Shown: positions 55,483 to 63,723, numbered from the stretch's first letter. The stretch: DNA of 64,000 nt from Pseudomonas fluorescens (GCF_902497895.1 NZ_CABVHQ010000033.1:1-64000); one strand, 5' to 3'. Numbers and translations: made by a program. The notes: generated by a model from the letters alone, not told the origin.

Positions 55483-56751
55483 TCAGAGCAGCGTCCAGGT
55501 GTAACTGAGGATCAACCGGTTCTCGTCGATATCGCTGCGGTAGTTGGAGCGCGCCATCGCGTTGCGCACGCGCATCCCGAGCCCCTTCAGGGTTCCGCTC
55601 TGCACCACGTAGCCGATATCCAGATCGCGCTCGCGATCCTTGCCTTCGAAGCCCTTGCCGGTGTCGACGTTATTGCCGGTGATGTAGCGCAGGGTGCTGG
55701 TCAGGCCAGGCACGCCCAAAGCCGCAAAATCGAAGTCATAACGCGCCTGCCAGGAACGCTCATCGGCGAAGGCAAACTCGTAGGTCGGCACCTCGTTACC
55801 CAGCGGCGAGATGTTGGCGAATACCCGCGGGAAGGCGCTATCGCCATACATGCCCTGATAACCGACATAGAAGGTATGGCCGCCGCGTTTGGCCGAGAGC
55901 AAGGAGAAAAACGCCTGGTTATCAATGTTGCCCAGCAGCTTTTTCCCGTCCTCTCTGGAGTCGAAGTAACCCAGGTTGGCACCCAGGGTCCAGTCACCGA
56001 GGGGCTCGCTGTGCTTGAGGCCGAGGAAGCGCTGGTTGTAGATGTCCTCCAGCTGCCCATACCAGGCACTGACCGAGGTGCGCTTGTCATTGAAGGCGTA
56101 ATCGCCGCCGGCAAAGTTGAAGCCGTCACTGCTGACCTGGCGTTGCGGCACATGACCGAGCATCGCCTGCATTTTTTCGTCGCCAGCTTCGTTGCGCAGG
56201 CTGGTTGAATTCAAATGACCGCCCTGCAAGGTCAGGCCATTGATCTCGGCGGAGCTGATGCTCGCCCCTTGGTAACTCGGGGGCAGCAGGCGAATATCGC
56301 TGAAGGCCAGCACCGGCAGATTGGGCTGCAACTCGCCGACGCGCAGCTCGGTCTTCGAGTAACGCAGCTTCAGCGCGCCCTCCAGGCGGCTGTATTCATT
56401 CGCCGCGCGACCATCGCCCTGCACCGGCAACAACCCGGTATTGACCCGGTCCGGGCTGCTGTCGAGCTTGATCCCCAACAGGCCGATGACATCCATACCG
56501 ACGCCGATCGGCCCCTGGGTGTAGCCCGATTTGACGTTGAGGATAAAACCTTGCGCCCACTCCTCGGCCTTCGACTGCCGGTTGGCCCCGACGATGTCGG
56601 AAAAGTCCCGGCTGAAGTAATAGTTGCGGGCCTGCAAGGTGGCGCTGGCATCCTCGATGAAGCCGCTCTCGGCGGCCACCAGGCTGCTGGAAAAACCCAA
56701 GGCGAGCGCCAGGGACAACACTGAACGAGTTGCTGGAAAAGTCTGTTTCAT
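55483..56751 (-). CDS. OprD-family outer-membrane porin (BenF-like)
   Basis: A 422-residue 18-stranded porin of the OprD/OccK family, with signal peptide ending LVAAE (about residue 25) and the family start GFIEDASATLQARNYYFSRDFSD. It ends in an aromatic/hydrophobic strand (LILSYTWTLL). Directly downstream of benE and benK, so most likely a BenF-type channel for benzoate. The ATG is 56751; an upstream extension lacks a signal peptide. The exact substrate cannot be read from sequence. Confidence 0.85.
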   Translation of the reverse strand: MKQTFPATRSVLSLALALGFSSSLVAAESGFIEDASATLQARNYYFSRDFSDIVGANRQSKAEEWAQGFILNVKSGYTQGPIGVGMDVIGLLGIKLDSSPDRVNTGLLPVQGDGRAANEYSRLEGALKLRYSKTELRVGELQPNLPVLAFSDIRLLPPSYQGASISSAEINGLTLQGGHLNSTSLRNEAGDEKMQAMLGHVPQRQVSSDGFNFAGGDYAFNDKRTSVSAWYGQLEDIYNQRFLGLKHSEPLGDWTLGANLGYFDSREDGKKLLGNIDNQAFFSLLSAKRGGHTFYVGYQGMYGDSAFPRVFANISPLGNEVPTYEFAFADERSWQARYDFDFAALGVPGLTSTLRYITGNNVDTGKGFEGKDRERDLDIGYVVQSGTLKGLGMRVRNAMARSNYRSDIDENRLILSYTWTLL

Positions 56752-56829
56752 CGTTTTGCTCTTATTGTTATTGATCGACAAATTGCAGTGTTCCACCCGC
56801 GCCTCTTTCGCTGCGGGTGGTGGTGGATT

Positions 56830-58041
56830 TCAGCGCGCCACCTCCTGGCCGCTGGTCGCCGGAATCGCGGGGGCCGGTCGCCGGGCACGCAACATCAGGT
56901 GCGCGGCGATGCCGAAAATCAGTCCCCAGAAAGCTGCGGACAAACCGAACAGCGACATCCCCGATGCGGTGACCAGAAAGGTCACCAGCGCTGCCTCGCG
57001 GTCATCCGGTACCGCCATGGCACCGGCCAGGGCGCCGGCAATCGCGGCGAACAGCGCCAGCCCGGCCAAGGCCGCAATCAGCTCTTTGGGAAAGGCGGAA
57101 AACAACGAAACCAGAGTGGCGCCGAAGATGCCCAACAGCAGGTAGCAGAGGCCGCCCACTACCCCGGCGACATAACGCTTGCCGGGATTTTCATGGGCCT
57201 CACGGCCGGTGCAGATGGCGGCGGTAATGGCCGCCAGATTCAGCCCATGGCAGCCGAAAGGCGCCAATAGCGCAGTCCCCAGCGCGCTGCTGGCGATGAT
57301 CGGGCTGGCCGGTGTGGCATAACCACTGGCCCGCAGCACCGCCATGCCCGGAACAAATTGGCCGGTCAGTGCCACCATCACCAGCGGCAAGGCGATATTC
57401 AGGGTCGCGCTCAGGCTGAACTGCGGCGTGATCCACACCGGCGTAGCCAGACCAATCACCAACGCCTCGCGATGCAGGTCCCCGGCGATCAAGGCGATGG
57501 AGCAACCGACCAGCAGCACCATCAACACCGCATAACGCGGCATCACCCGCTTGCACACCAGGTAAGTGGCAAACATCGCCAGCACCAGCATCGGCTTGCC
57601 CTGCAAGGACACGAACAACCCCGTGCCAAAGCTGAACAGAATGCCCGCCAGCATCGCCGCGGCGATCGCGGATGGCAGCTTGCTGATAATGCGATCGAAG
57701 GCCCCCGACACCCCCACCAGAAAGATAATCAAACTACTGACCAGGTAGGCGCCCACCGCCTCCTCCATGGAAATCCCCGGCAGCAACGCCACCAGCAATG
57801 CCGAGCCGGGCGCCGACCAGGCAATGATCACCGGCACCCGGTAACGCAGGCTCAGGCCGATGCCCAGTACCGCACTGCCAATGGAAATCGCCCACACCCA
57901 CGAGGACAACACCTCCCGGGACAACTGGGCGGTTTCGGCCGCCTGGAAAATGATCACCAGGGGACCCGCATAGGAGATCACCGTGGCGATAAACCCGGCG
58001 ACCGCGGCGGACAGGGAAAAGTCGTGGAAAAATGCTTTCAT
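56830..58041 (-). CDS. benE: Benzoate/H+ symporter BenE
   Basis: A 403-residue inner-membrane transporter of the BenE family with about twelve helices, starting MKAFFHDFSLSAAVAGFIATVISYAGPLVIIFQAAE. It carries the family's VIIAWSAPGSALLVALLPG and FGCHGLNLAAITAAICTGREAHENPGKRY motifs. Imports benzoate with protons. ATG 58041 chosen over 58056. It lies between benK and the porin gene, all in one direction. Confidence 0.92.
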   Translation of the reverse strand: MKAFFHDFSLSAAVAGFIATVISYAGPLVIIFQAAETAQLSREVLSSWVWAISIGSAVLGIGLSLRYRVPVIIAWSAPGSALLVALLPGISMEEAVGAYLVSSLIIFLVGVSGAFDRIISKLPSAIAAAMLAGILFSFGTGLFVSLQGKPMLVLAMFATYLVCKRVMPRYAVLMVLLVGCSIALIAGDLHREALVIGLATPVWITPQFSLSATLNIALPLVMVALTGQFVPGMAVLRASGYATPASPIIASSALGTALLAPFGCHGLNLAAITAAICTGREAHENPGKRYVAGVVGGLCYLLLGIFGATLVSLFSAFPKELIAALAGLALFAAIAGALAGAMAVPDDREAALVTFLVTASGMSLFGLSAAFWGLIFGIAAHLMLRARRPAPAIPATSGQEVAR

Positions 58042-58167
58042 GAAACCTCGCCGCACGATTCATCAGGCGATCCTTGGCGCGCGGCCTGGATGCTCTTGTC
58101 TGGGGAAATCGAGTCGTTCAGGAGTAACCGGCGGCACGGCATAACACCGCGCCACCGGTTGCCAGAC

Positions 58168-59511
58168 TCAAGCCCTGGTGGTCGACATCGCTGGCGCAAC
58201 GCGACGGGTCGAGCGTTGACTGCTGATGGCGAACAAGGTCATGGCGATGGCAGCAATAGCCCCCGGTACGGCGAAGGCCATGAAGTTGAGCTGCAACGGC
58301 AGGTTGATACCCAGCAGCGCGCCCCCCAGCAGCGGTCCGACGATGGCACCGTTGCGGCCAATGCCCGAGGCCCAGCCCAGGCCGGTGGAGCGAATGGTCA
58401 TGGAGTAAAACTGCGCGGCACAGGCATACAGCAGAATTTGCGAACCGATGGTGGTCGCACCGGCGATGGCGATCAGCAGGTACAGCACCGGTGTCGGGCT
58501 CTTGAAGCCGAGCAAGGTGATCGACACCGCGGCGATGGTGAAGAACACCGCCAATACCCGCGGCAGATTGAGCTTGTCGCCCAATACCCCACCGCCGACC
58601 GCACCGAAGATTGCGCCGAAATTCAGCACCAGCAGGAAGGACAGGCTCGAACCCAGGCTGTAGCCGGCATTGGCCATCAACTTCGGCAGCCAGGAGCTCA
58701 GGGCGTAGACCATCAGCAGGCAGCAGAAAAACGCCACCCAGAGCATCAGCGTGCGCATTGCCCGACCTTCGCGGAACAGTTGCAGAACCGGCTTGCCGGT
58801 GCCCTTTACATCGGTCATGTGCAGCTGGTCGGTGACTTGCGCGACATACGCCGGGTCGATCCGTCCGAGGATGTTGCGTGCCTCCTCGTTGCGCCCCTGG
58901 CGCAGCATGAAACCCACCGACTCGGGCAGGAAGTACATGATCAGTGGCAACAGCAGCAATGGCAGCACCGCCACATAGAACACCGACTGCCAACCGAAGC
59001 TGGGGATCAGCACAATGCCCAGGCCTGCGGAGAGCATGCCGCCCACTGAGTACCCGCTGAACATGATGGCTACCAGGGTGCTGCGGATTTTCTTCGGCGC
59101 GTACTCGTTCATCAGCGCCACCACATTGGGCATCACGCCACCAATGCCGAGCCCGGCAATGAACCGGCAAATACCGAACTCTGTCGGGTTTCTGGCAAAA
59201 CCATTGAGCACGGTGAAACCGCTGAAGAGCATCACGCAAATGGTGATGGCCTTTTTCCGGCCGATCTTGTCCGAGAGCGGGCCGAAAAACAGCGCCCCGA
59301 ACATCATGCCGAACAGCGCATAACTGCCCAGCGCCCCGGCTTCAAGCGGGGTCAGGCCCCACTCCTTCATCAGCATGGGCAATACCACCCCGTAAATCAC
59401 CAGGTCGTAGCCATCGAAGATGATGATCAGGGCACACCAGAACAGCACCATCCAGTGGAAGCGATTGAAGCGAGCGTTGTCGATAACCGCATGTACGTCG
59501 ATATTGCGCAT
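58168..59511 (-). CDS. benK: Aromatic acid:H+ symporter, BenK/PcaK-like (MFS)
   Basis: A 447-residue major facilitator with twelve helices. It has the AAHS family signatures: the GYDLVIYGVVLP motif with its helix-1 aspartate, GPLSDKIGRKK (loop 2-3) and GGVLGDK (loop 8-9). Imports benzoate or a related hydroxybenzoate; BenK is preferred over PcaK from the adjacent benE. It is the first gene of a likely benK-benE-porin operon, and tandem BenR-type sites lie about 100 bases before its ATG. Confidence 0.88.
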   Translation of the reverse strand: MRNIDVHAVIDNARFNRFHWMVLFWCALIIIFDGYDLVIYGVVLPMLMKEWGLTPLEAGALGSYALFGMMFGALFFGPLSDKIGRKKAITICVMLFSGFTVLNGFARNPTEFGICRFIAGLGIGGVMPNVVALMNEYAPKKIRSTLVAIMFSGYSVGGMLSAGLGIVLIPSFGWQSVFYVAVLPLLLLPLIMYFLPESVGFMLRQGRNEEARNILGRIDPAYVAQVTDQLHMTDVKGTGKPVLQLFREGRAMRTLMLWVAFFCCLLMVYALSSWLPKLMANAGYSLGSSLSFLLVLNFGAIFGAVGGGVLGDKLNLPRVLAVFFTIAAVSITLLGFKSPTPVLYLLIAIAGATTIGSQILLYACAAQFYSMTIRSTGLGWASGIGRNGAIVGPLLGGALLGINLPLQLNFMAFAVPGAIAAIAMTLFAISSQRSTRRVAPAMSTTRA

Positions 59512-59609
59512 GGCATCTGTCTCTTGTTGTTGTTTTTAGAACGACGGACGAGAACTCCATCGTTTTATATGCAGGCCATGGCAGGGTAGGGAGGCAAAAC
59601 AGCCAGTAA

Positions 59610-59645
59610 TATCCGCTTTGTGCAGATCGCTATCCGTTTTGTGCA
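59610..59645 (-). promoter_or_regulatory. Tandem BenR/XylS-type operator of benK
   Basis: On the minus strand two direct half-sites fit TGCA-N6-GGNTA exactly: TGCACAAAACGGATA (59645-59631) and TGCACAAAGCGGATA (59624-59610). They repeat with a 21-base period, the geometry of XylS/BenR sites at the Pm and benA promoters. A Pm-like TACCCT about 25 bases downstream may be the -10. BenR or a XylS-family activator is expected to bind with benzoate. Confidence 0.85.
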
Positions 59646-59759
59646 CCGATGTGTTGAAAGGCCCAAGGGTAGGAATCTCGCCTCAAAGGCAGGACCCTGT
59701 TTATTTTTGTGCGACAGAAAGTATTCTTTCGGATCACATTTGGACGCTAAGCTTGGGCT

Positions 59760-60386
59760 ATGGATGACTCAGATTATTTACGCCTGCTTACCATCGCAGC
59801 CGAACAGGCCAACGCGTTCCTGTCCAATGCCCGCAAATGGGAGCGTGAGCGTTGGGTCTGCCAACGCCTGCTGCAAGGCTTGAATATCCCCTATCGGGTC
59901 GACGAATTCGCTCCCGCCGCAGAACCGCCGGACGTGCTGTTCCGTGACGCCAGTTTTGAGGTGTTTTTCGTGCTCGATGAAGGCCGACGCCTGAACGATG
60001 AATGGCGAGATGAGCTGCAACGCCGGCGCAGCGCCTTTTCCCTGAGCCAGCTGGTGCGCCGCGAAGCCAAACCCAGGCGCATTCCCGCCAACGAGTTCTT
60101 GTTGCGACTGGCGCCGACCCTGCGTAAAAAAGCGCATAACTACAAGGAACGCGGCATGGACCTGGGCGAGCTGGACATCATCGCCTTCGCCAGCCTCAAA
60201 CGTGAAGTGCTCGACCTCAACAGCCACTTCCCGCCGCCCACCGAATACCTGCGCCAGGGCTGGCGCTCGCTGTCGCTGGTCGGTCCGACCTTCGCCCGCG
60301 TGCTGTTCGCCCACCCGGATGCCCCCGACTTCCTGCGCAACAACCTGGGACGCAGCATCGTCTTCGACGTCGGTATCAGCCTGTGA
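59760..60386 (+). CDS. DUF1780 domain-containing protein
   Basis: A 208-residue cytoplasmic protein of the DUF1780 family, confined as far as I know to Pseudomonas and relatives. Mixed alpha/beta, with RVDEFAPAAEPPDVLFRDASFEVFFVLDEGRRLNDEWRDEL, which could suggest a restriction-like fold (PDVLF...FEVFFV), but no clear catalytic set. Function unknown. It is divergent from benK and followed by the MOSC-like remnant, DUF3094 gene and ndh. Confidence 0.8.
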   Translation: MDDSDYLRLLTIAAEQANAFLSNARKWERERWVCQRLLQGLNIPYRVDEFAPAAEPPDVLFRDASFEVFFVLDEGRRLNDEWRDELQRRRSAFSLSQLVRREAKPRRIPANEFLLRLAPTLRKKAHNYKERGMDLGELDIIAFASLKREVLDLNSHFPPPTEYLRQGWRSLSLVGPTFARVLFAHPDAPDFLRNNLGRSIVFDVGISL

Positions 60387-60580
60387 GTCCGTTGCCAGAG
60401 TTGCTTGCCGAGGTGCCACAGCAGGGCCGGGTGCGCCTCGGCCGCGGGACTTTCCAGGCCGTTCGCCAACATGGCGCAATCACTGCGCGAATGATACAAA
60501 GTGGGATCATTCGCCTGGATGACAGGGCGTGCGTCGAGCCCCTGCATGCGAGCGGCTATGCTCCGTTCCATGCCGGATAA
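60383..60580 (+). pseudogene. Probable truncated MOSC-domain gene
   Basis: GTG 60383 overlaps the DUF1780 stop by four bases and opens MSPLPELLAEVPQQGRVR, which matches, as I remember it, the start of the MOSC-domain protein normally encoded between DUF1780 and DUF3094 in Pseudomonas. After residue 18 the 65-residue frame no longer resembles MOSC. The remainder (roughly 500 bases) would be deleted. The 9-base inverted repeat at 60487-60514 lies inside. The match is from memory and needs comparison. Confidence 0.4.
60487..60514. other. Perfect 9-base inverted repeat
   Basis: GCGAATGAT (60487-60495) and ATCATTCGC (60506-60514) with a ten-base loop. No T-run follows. It may be an operator or hairpin before the DUF3094-ndh pair. 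Confidence 0.45.
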
Positions 60581-60632
60581 CTCTGCGCTGTAGCTTCTAC
60601 ACATTTCGCAACGTCTACCTGACGAGGCCTTT

Positions 60633-60806
60633 ATGACCAGCCGCCTGAACCCAGACGACCAAAAGCATGTCGAAGAATACCTGCAACTGTCCCAGCACCG
60701 AGTCGAGCGCCGGCCTTTCCGGCCATGGCTGCTCCTCGTGGTGGTATTGGCAGTGACTATTGGCCTGGGCTTGCTGAGCCGTCTTTTGAGTTACCTGACG
60801 CTATGA
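60633..60806 (+). CDS. DUF3094 family small membrane protein
   Basis: A 57-residue protein, MTSRLNPDDQKHVEEYLQ..., with a charged N-terminal half and one membrane helix at about residues 31-50 (WLLLVVVLAVTIGLGLL). GACGAGG supplies a ribosome-binding site. Recognised as DUF3094, a short Pseudomonas protein that precedes ndh. Function unknown; a link to the respiratory dehydrogenase is suggested only by position. Confidence 0.8.
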   Translation: MTSRLNPDDQKHVEEYLQLSQHRVERRPFRPWLLLVVVLAVTIGLGLLSRLLSYLTL

Positions 60807-60866
60807 GCTGCGTGGCGCTCGCTCGGGTAACTGCACCGATTTTTTTTAGCCTTGCGAGATATCCCC

Positions 60867-62165
60867 ATGACTCATCGTATTGTCATCGTTGGCGGCGGCG
60901 CCGGCGGTCTGGAGTTGGCTACCCGTCTGGGTAAGACTCTGGGCAAGCGTGGTACGGCCAGAGTGCTACTGGTCGACGCGAACCTGACCCACATCTGGAA
61001 ACCGCTGTTGCACGAAGTCGCAGCCGGTTCGCTGAATTCCTCTGAGGACGAACTGAATTATGTTGCCCAGGCTAAATGGAATCACTTCGAATTCCAGCTG
61101 GGGCGCATGAGCGGGCTCGATCGCGCACAGAGGAAAATCCAGCTGGCGGCCACTTACGACGAAGCCGGCCTGGAACTGGTGCCGGCGCGCGAAGTGCCTT
61201 ACGACTCGCTGGTAATCGCTGTCGGTAGCACCACCAATGATTTCGGCACTCAGGGCGCGGCGCAGCACTGCCTGTTCCTCGACACCCGCAAACAGGCCGA
61301 GCGCTTCCATCAGCAATTGCTCAATCACTACCTGCGCGCCCATGCCGGGCAAACCGACAAGGTCGAGCAGATCAGCGTGGCCATCGTCGGGGCCGGCGCC
61401 ACCGGCGTCGAGCTGGCGGCCGAGCTGCATAACGCGGCCCATGAACTGGCAGCCTATGGTCTGGACCGGATCAAGCCGGAAAACATGTACATCACCCTGA
61501 TCGAAGCCGGTCCGCGGGTCCTGCCGGCACTGCCGGAGCGGATTGGCGGGCCTGTGCATAAAACCCTGGAGAAACTCGGGGTCACGGTACTGACCGACGC
61601 AGCGGTCAGCGAAGTCACCGCCGAGGCGCTGATCACCAGCAGCGGCCAGGTGATTCCTGCCAGCCTGAAGGTTTGGGCGGCCGGGATTCGTGCGCCAGGC
61701 TTCCTCAAGGATATTGATGGCCTGGAAACCAACCGGATCAATCAATTGCAAGTCTTGCCGACCCTGCAAACCAGCCGCGACGAGAACATCTTCGCCTTCG
61801 GCGATTGCGCGGCCTGCCCGCAGCCAGGCACCGATCGCAATGTGCCGCCACGGGCGCAAGCGGCGCACCAACAGGCTTCGCTGCTGGCCAAATCGCTGAA
61901 ACTGCGGATCGAAGGCAAAGCCCTGCCGGAGTACAAGTACACCGATTACGGCTCGCTGATCTCGCTGTCACGTTTTTCGGCTGTGGGTAACTTGATGGGC
62001 AATCTGACCGGCAGCGTGATGCTCGAGGGCTGGCTGGCGCGGATGTTCTATGTGTCGCTGTATCGGATGCACCAGATGGCGCTCTATGGCGCCTTCCGCA
62101 CGGCGATGCTGATGCTCGGCAGCAAGATCGGGCGCGGGACCGAGCCGAGGCTCAAGTTGCACTGA
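60867..62165 (+). CDS. ndh: Type II NADH:quinone oxidoreductase
   Basis: Peripheral flavoprotein that passes electrons from NADH to quinone without pumping protons. The 432 residues contain the FAD motif VIVGGGAGGLELATRLG (residues 5-19), the NADH motif VAIVGAGATGVELAAELHN and the late FAD contact FAFGDCAACPQPG. The C-terminal helical stretch (YVSLYRMHQMALYGAFRTAML) is a membrane anchor. Start is ATG 60867; five codons upstream are not conserved-looking. Confidence 0.93.
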   Translation: MTHRIVIVGGGAGGLELATRLGKTLGKRGTARVLLVDANLTHIWKPLLHEVAAGSLNSSEDELNYVAQAKWNHFEFQLGRMSGLDRAQRKIQLAATYDEAGLELVPAREVPYDSLVIAVGSTTNDFGTQGAAQHCLFLDTRKQAERFHQQLLNHYLRAHAGQTDKVEQISVAIVGAGATGVELAAELHNAAHELAAYGLDRIKPENMYITLIEAGPRVLPALPERIGGPVHKTLEKLGVTVLTDAAVSEVTAEALITSSGQVIPASLKVWAAGIRAPGFLKDIDGLETNRINQLQVLPTLQTSRDENIFAFGDCAACPQPGTDRNVPPRAQAAHQQASLLAKSLKLRIEGKALPEYKYTDYGSLISLSRFSAVGNLMGNLTGSVMLEGWLARMFYVSLYRMHQMALYGAFRTAMLMLGSKIGRGTEPRLKLH

Positions 62166-62225
62166 CATCTTCGGCGCCTGACATGGCCTCTTCATAGGCA
62201 GGCCCTAATTTGGGCGCCCGAAAAA

Positions 62226-62316
62226 GATCGCAGCCTGCGGCAGCTCCTACGGTCAACGTTCACATGAAATTGTGTTGAGCTCGGTCGGCGTAGGAGCTGC
62301 CGCAGGCTGCGATCTT
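62226..62316. repeat. REPIN downstream of ndh
   Basis: Left arm GATCGCAGCCTGCGGCAGCTCCTAC, right arm GTAGGAGCTGCCGCAGGCTGCGATC, exact complements of each other over 25 bases, with about 40 bases between. Third member of the family at 36828 and 39294. Confidence 0.88.
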
Positions 62317-62551
62317 GGCGATCTAATCCGCGCCGAAAGTCTGTGGGTACTGGCTGCTTTTGTGTCTCACTGTATCCCTACCCTACGATTCAACCCTTCG
62401 CTTACAAACTCCCCCTTGCGCGACACAGTAGCGATACACCACGCCCGCTAAATGGCCACACCCGAGCAAGCCACCGCCTGCTTCGGTTACCGCCGCAGTT
62501 ACGTGGCGCCATTTATCGAGCGGTTGTGTCGTGCAACCCAGGAGATTTGTA
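62317..62551. other. Region upstream of the EF-hand gene
   Basis: About 235 bases with no gene. I found no convincing -35/-10 pair, Fur box or sigma-54 site. It ends with a good AGGAG ribosome-binding site at 62540-62544. Confidence 0.4.
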
Positions 62552-62953
62552 ATGTCCCGTACCACTACTCTCAGCAAAAACACCATTGGCCTGCTCGGCG
62601 CTGTCCTGGCCGGTGGAATGATGTTGTCCGGCTCCGTGTTTGCCTCGCAGCCTCTGACTCAGGGCTACCTGCTCGCGTCGGCCGAGCAGGTGGTGAAAAC
62701 TCCTGAAGGCAAATGTGGCGAAGGTAAGTGCGGTGATGAATCGATGGCCAAGACCGACACTGATGACGATGGCCAGGTGTCCCGTGCGGAATTCTTGAAA
62801 GTTGCGCCCAAGGCCGACTTCGATAAAATCGACGTCAATCACGATGGTCAAATCTCGGAACAAGAGGCTTTTGATAACGTGAAGTCCAACTACGAAGCCA
62901 ATGGCAAAAAAATGCCAAAGGGCTTGTTCGAGCACCTGAAAGACAATAGCTAA
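62552..62953 (+). CDS. Exported EF-hand protein with a tandem EGKCG motif
   Basis: A 133-residue protein. Signal peptide about residues 1-31 (ends SVFAS). Residues 52-61 are EGKCGEGKCG. Two canonical calcium-binding EF-hand loops follow: 69-80 (D-x-D-x-D-G-x-V-S-x-x-E) and 94-105 (D-x-N-x-D-G-x-I-S-x-x-E). The C-terminus is charged and short. EGKCG repeats are the modified sites of HvfA-type metallophore precursors (MNIO enzymes), but no MNIO gene is visible within 1 kb on either side. Calcium or metal binding is likely; modification is inferred. Confidence 0.78.
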   Translation: MSRTTTLSKNTIGLLGAVLAGGMMLSGSVFASQPLTQGYLLASAEQVVKTPEGKCGEGKCGDESMAKTDTDDDGQVSRAEFLKVAPKADFDKIDVNHDGQISEQEAFDNVKSNYEANGKKMPKGLFEHLKDNS

Positions 62954-62965
62954 GACGCAACCAAC

Positions 62966-63001
62966 GCCCTGCTTCTCTCCCAGGAGAAGCGGGGCTTTTT
63001 T
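62966..63001 (+). terminator. Terminator of the EF-hand gene
   Basis: GCCCTGCTTCTC (62966-62977) pairs, with one G-T pair, with GAGAAGCGGGGC (62984-62995) around a six-base loop, followed by six Ts. Confidence 0.9.
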
Positions 63002-63020
63002 GTACACTTTTCTGCAGGCA

Positions 63021-63056
63021 AAAAAAATCCCCGTATCTTTCGATACGAGGATTTTT
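63021..63056 (-). terminator. Terminator after the last tRNA-Pro
   Basis: CGTATC/GATACG stem extended by flanking GG/CC pairs (one mismatched pair) with a TTTC loop, and A-runs on the plus side that become T-runs on the minus strand. It lies just downstream of the tRNA-Pro at 63061-63137. Confidence 0.8.
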
Positions 63057-63060
63057 AATA

Positions 63061-63137
63061 TGGTCGGGGTAAGGGGATTCGAACTCCTGACATCCTGCTC
63101 CCAAAGCAGGCGCGCTACCGGACTGCGCTATACCCCG
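63061..63137 (-). tRNA. tRNA-Pro(TGG), copy 1
   Basis: A 77-base cloverleaf on the minus strand: acceptor CGGGGTA/TACCCCG, discriminator A, encoded CCA (63061-63063), T-arm GGAGTTCGAATCCCC, and anticodon loop TTTGGGA with TGG. Identical to the copy at 63314-63390. A hairpin with a T-run lies between it and tRNA-Lys. Confidence 0.97.
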
Positions 63138-63138
63138 G

Positions 63139-63168
63139 TAAAAAAAAGGCACCTTTGAAAGGCGCCTT
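63139..63168 (-). terminator. Terminator-like hairpin between tRNA-Lys and tRNA-Pro copy 1
   Basis: On the minus strand AAGGCGCCTTTCAAAGGTGCCTT, a ten-base near-perfect stem, followed by seven or eight Ts (63139-63147). It would end transcripts coming from the upstream tRNAs or serve as a processing site. Confidence 0.7.
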
Positions 63169-63232
63169 CTACGATCAGCGCTTTTGGCCTCTGATCTTAA
63201 GATTCGATTCCAGCGTTAACTGGTTTCAAAAA

Positions 63233-63308
63233 TGGTGGGTCGTGTGGGATTCGAACCTACGACCAATTGGTTAAAAGCCAACTGCTCTACCAACTGAGCT
63301 AACGACCC
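63233..63308 (-). tRNA. tRNA-Lys(TTT)
   Basis: A 76-base cloverleaf on the minus strand with acceptor GGGTCGT/ACGACCC, discriminator A and encoded CCA (63233-63235). The anticodon loop CTTTTAA gives anticodon TTT. D-arm AGCTCAGTTGGTAGAGC is intact. Confidence 0.97.
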
Positions 63309-63313
63309 AAAAA

Positions 63314-63390
63314 TGGTCGGGGTAAGGGGATTCGAACTCCTGACATCCTGCTCCCAAAGCAGGCGCGCTACCGGACTGCGCTATACCCCG
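63314..63390 (-). tRNA. tRNA-Pro(TGG), copy 2
   Basis: A 77-base cloverleaf on the minus strand, identical in sequence to copy 1 as far as read, with encoded CCA at 63314-63316. Six bases separate it from tRNA-Lys and nine from tRNA-Asn. Confidence 0.97.
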
Positions 63391-63399
63391 GTTTGAAAT

Positions 63400-63475
63400 T
63401 GGCTCCGTGACCAGGACTCGAACCTGGGACCCAATGATTAACAGTCATTTGCTCTACCGACTGAGCTATCACGGA
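63400..63475 (-). tRNA. tRNA-Asn(GTT)
   Basis: A 76-base cloverleaf on the minus strand with acceptor TCCGTGA/TCACGGA, discriminator G and encoded CCA (63400-63402). The anticodon loop CTGTTAA gives anticodon GTT. It is the first gene of the tRNA transcript. Confidence 0.97.
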
Positions 63476-63562
63476 ACTACATATTTCAATTACAACACTT
63501 TACCGCTACTTCGCTCTCTTCGACCCGTTCGCATCGCTGCGTTCGTGTGTCTGAGGCGCGCT

Positions 63563-63590
63563 ATTCTACAATTTTAAAACACCCTGTCAA
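63563..63590 (-). promoter_or_regulatory. Promoter of the tRNA cluster
   Basis: On the minus strand a perfect TTGACA (63585-63590) and TAGAAT (63563-63568) with a 16-base spacer. The bases after the -10 are GC-rich (AGCGCGCC), a stringent-type discriminator like the one of the rRNA-type promoter at 167-194, so repression by ppGpp and DksA is expected. About 80 bases of leader precede tRNA-Asn. Confidence 0.85.
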
Positions 63591-63723
63591 CCCCTTAAAT
63601 TGCTTTCAAGACAATGATTTGCGTCTTGTTTCAGATTTCTCCTTGGGGAGAAGAAACCCTTGGGGGGTGACATGCTGCGGGGCGCACTTTACAAGCCTTT
63701 TCCTTACAGTTCAATGCCCTAAC

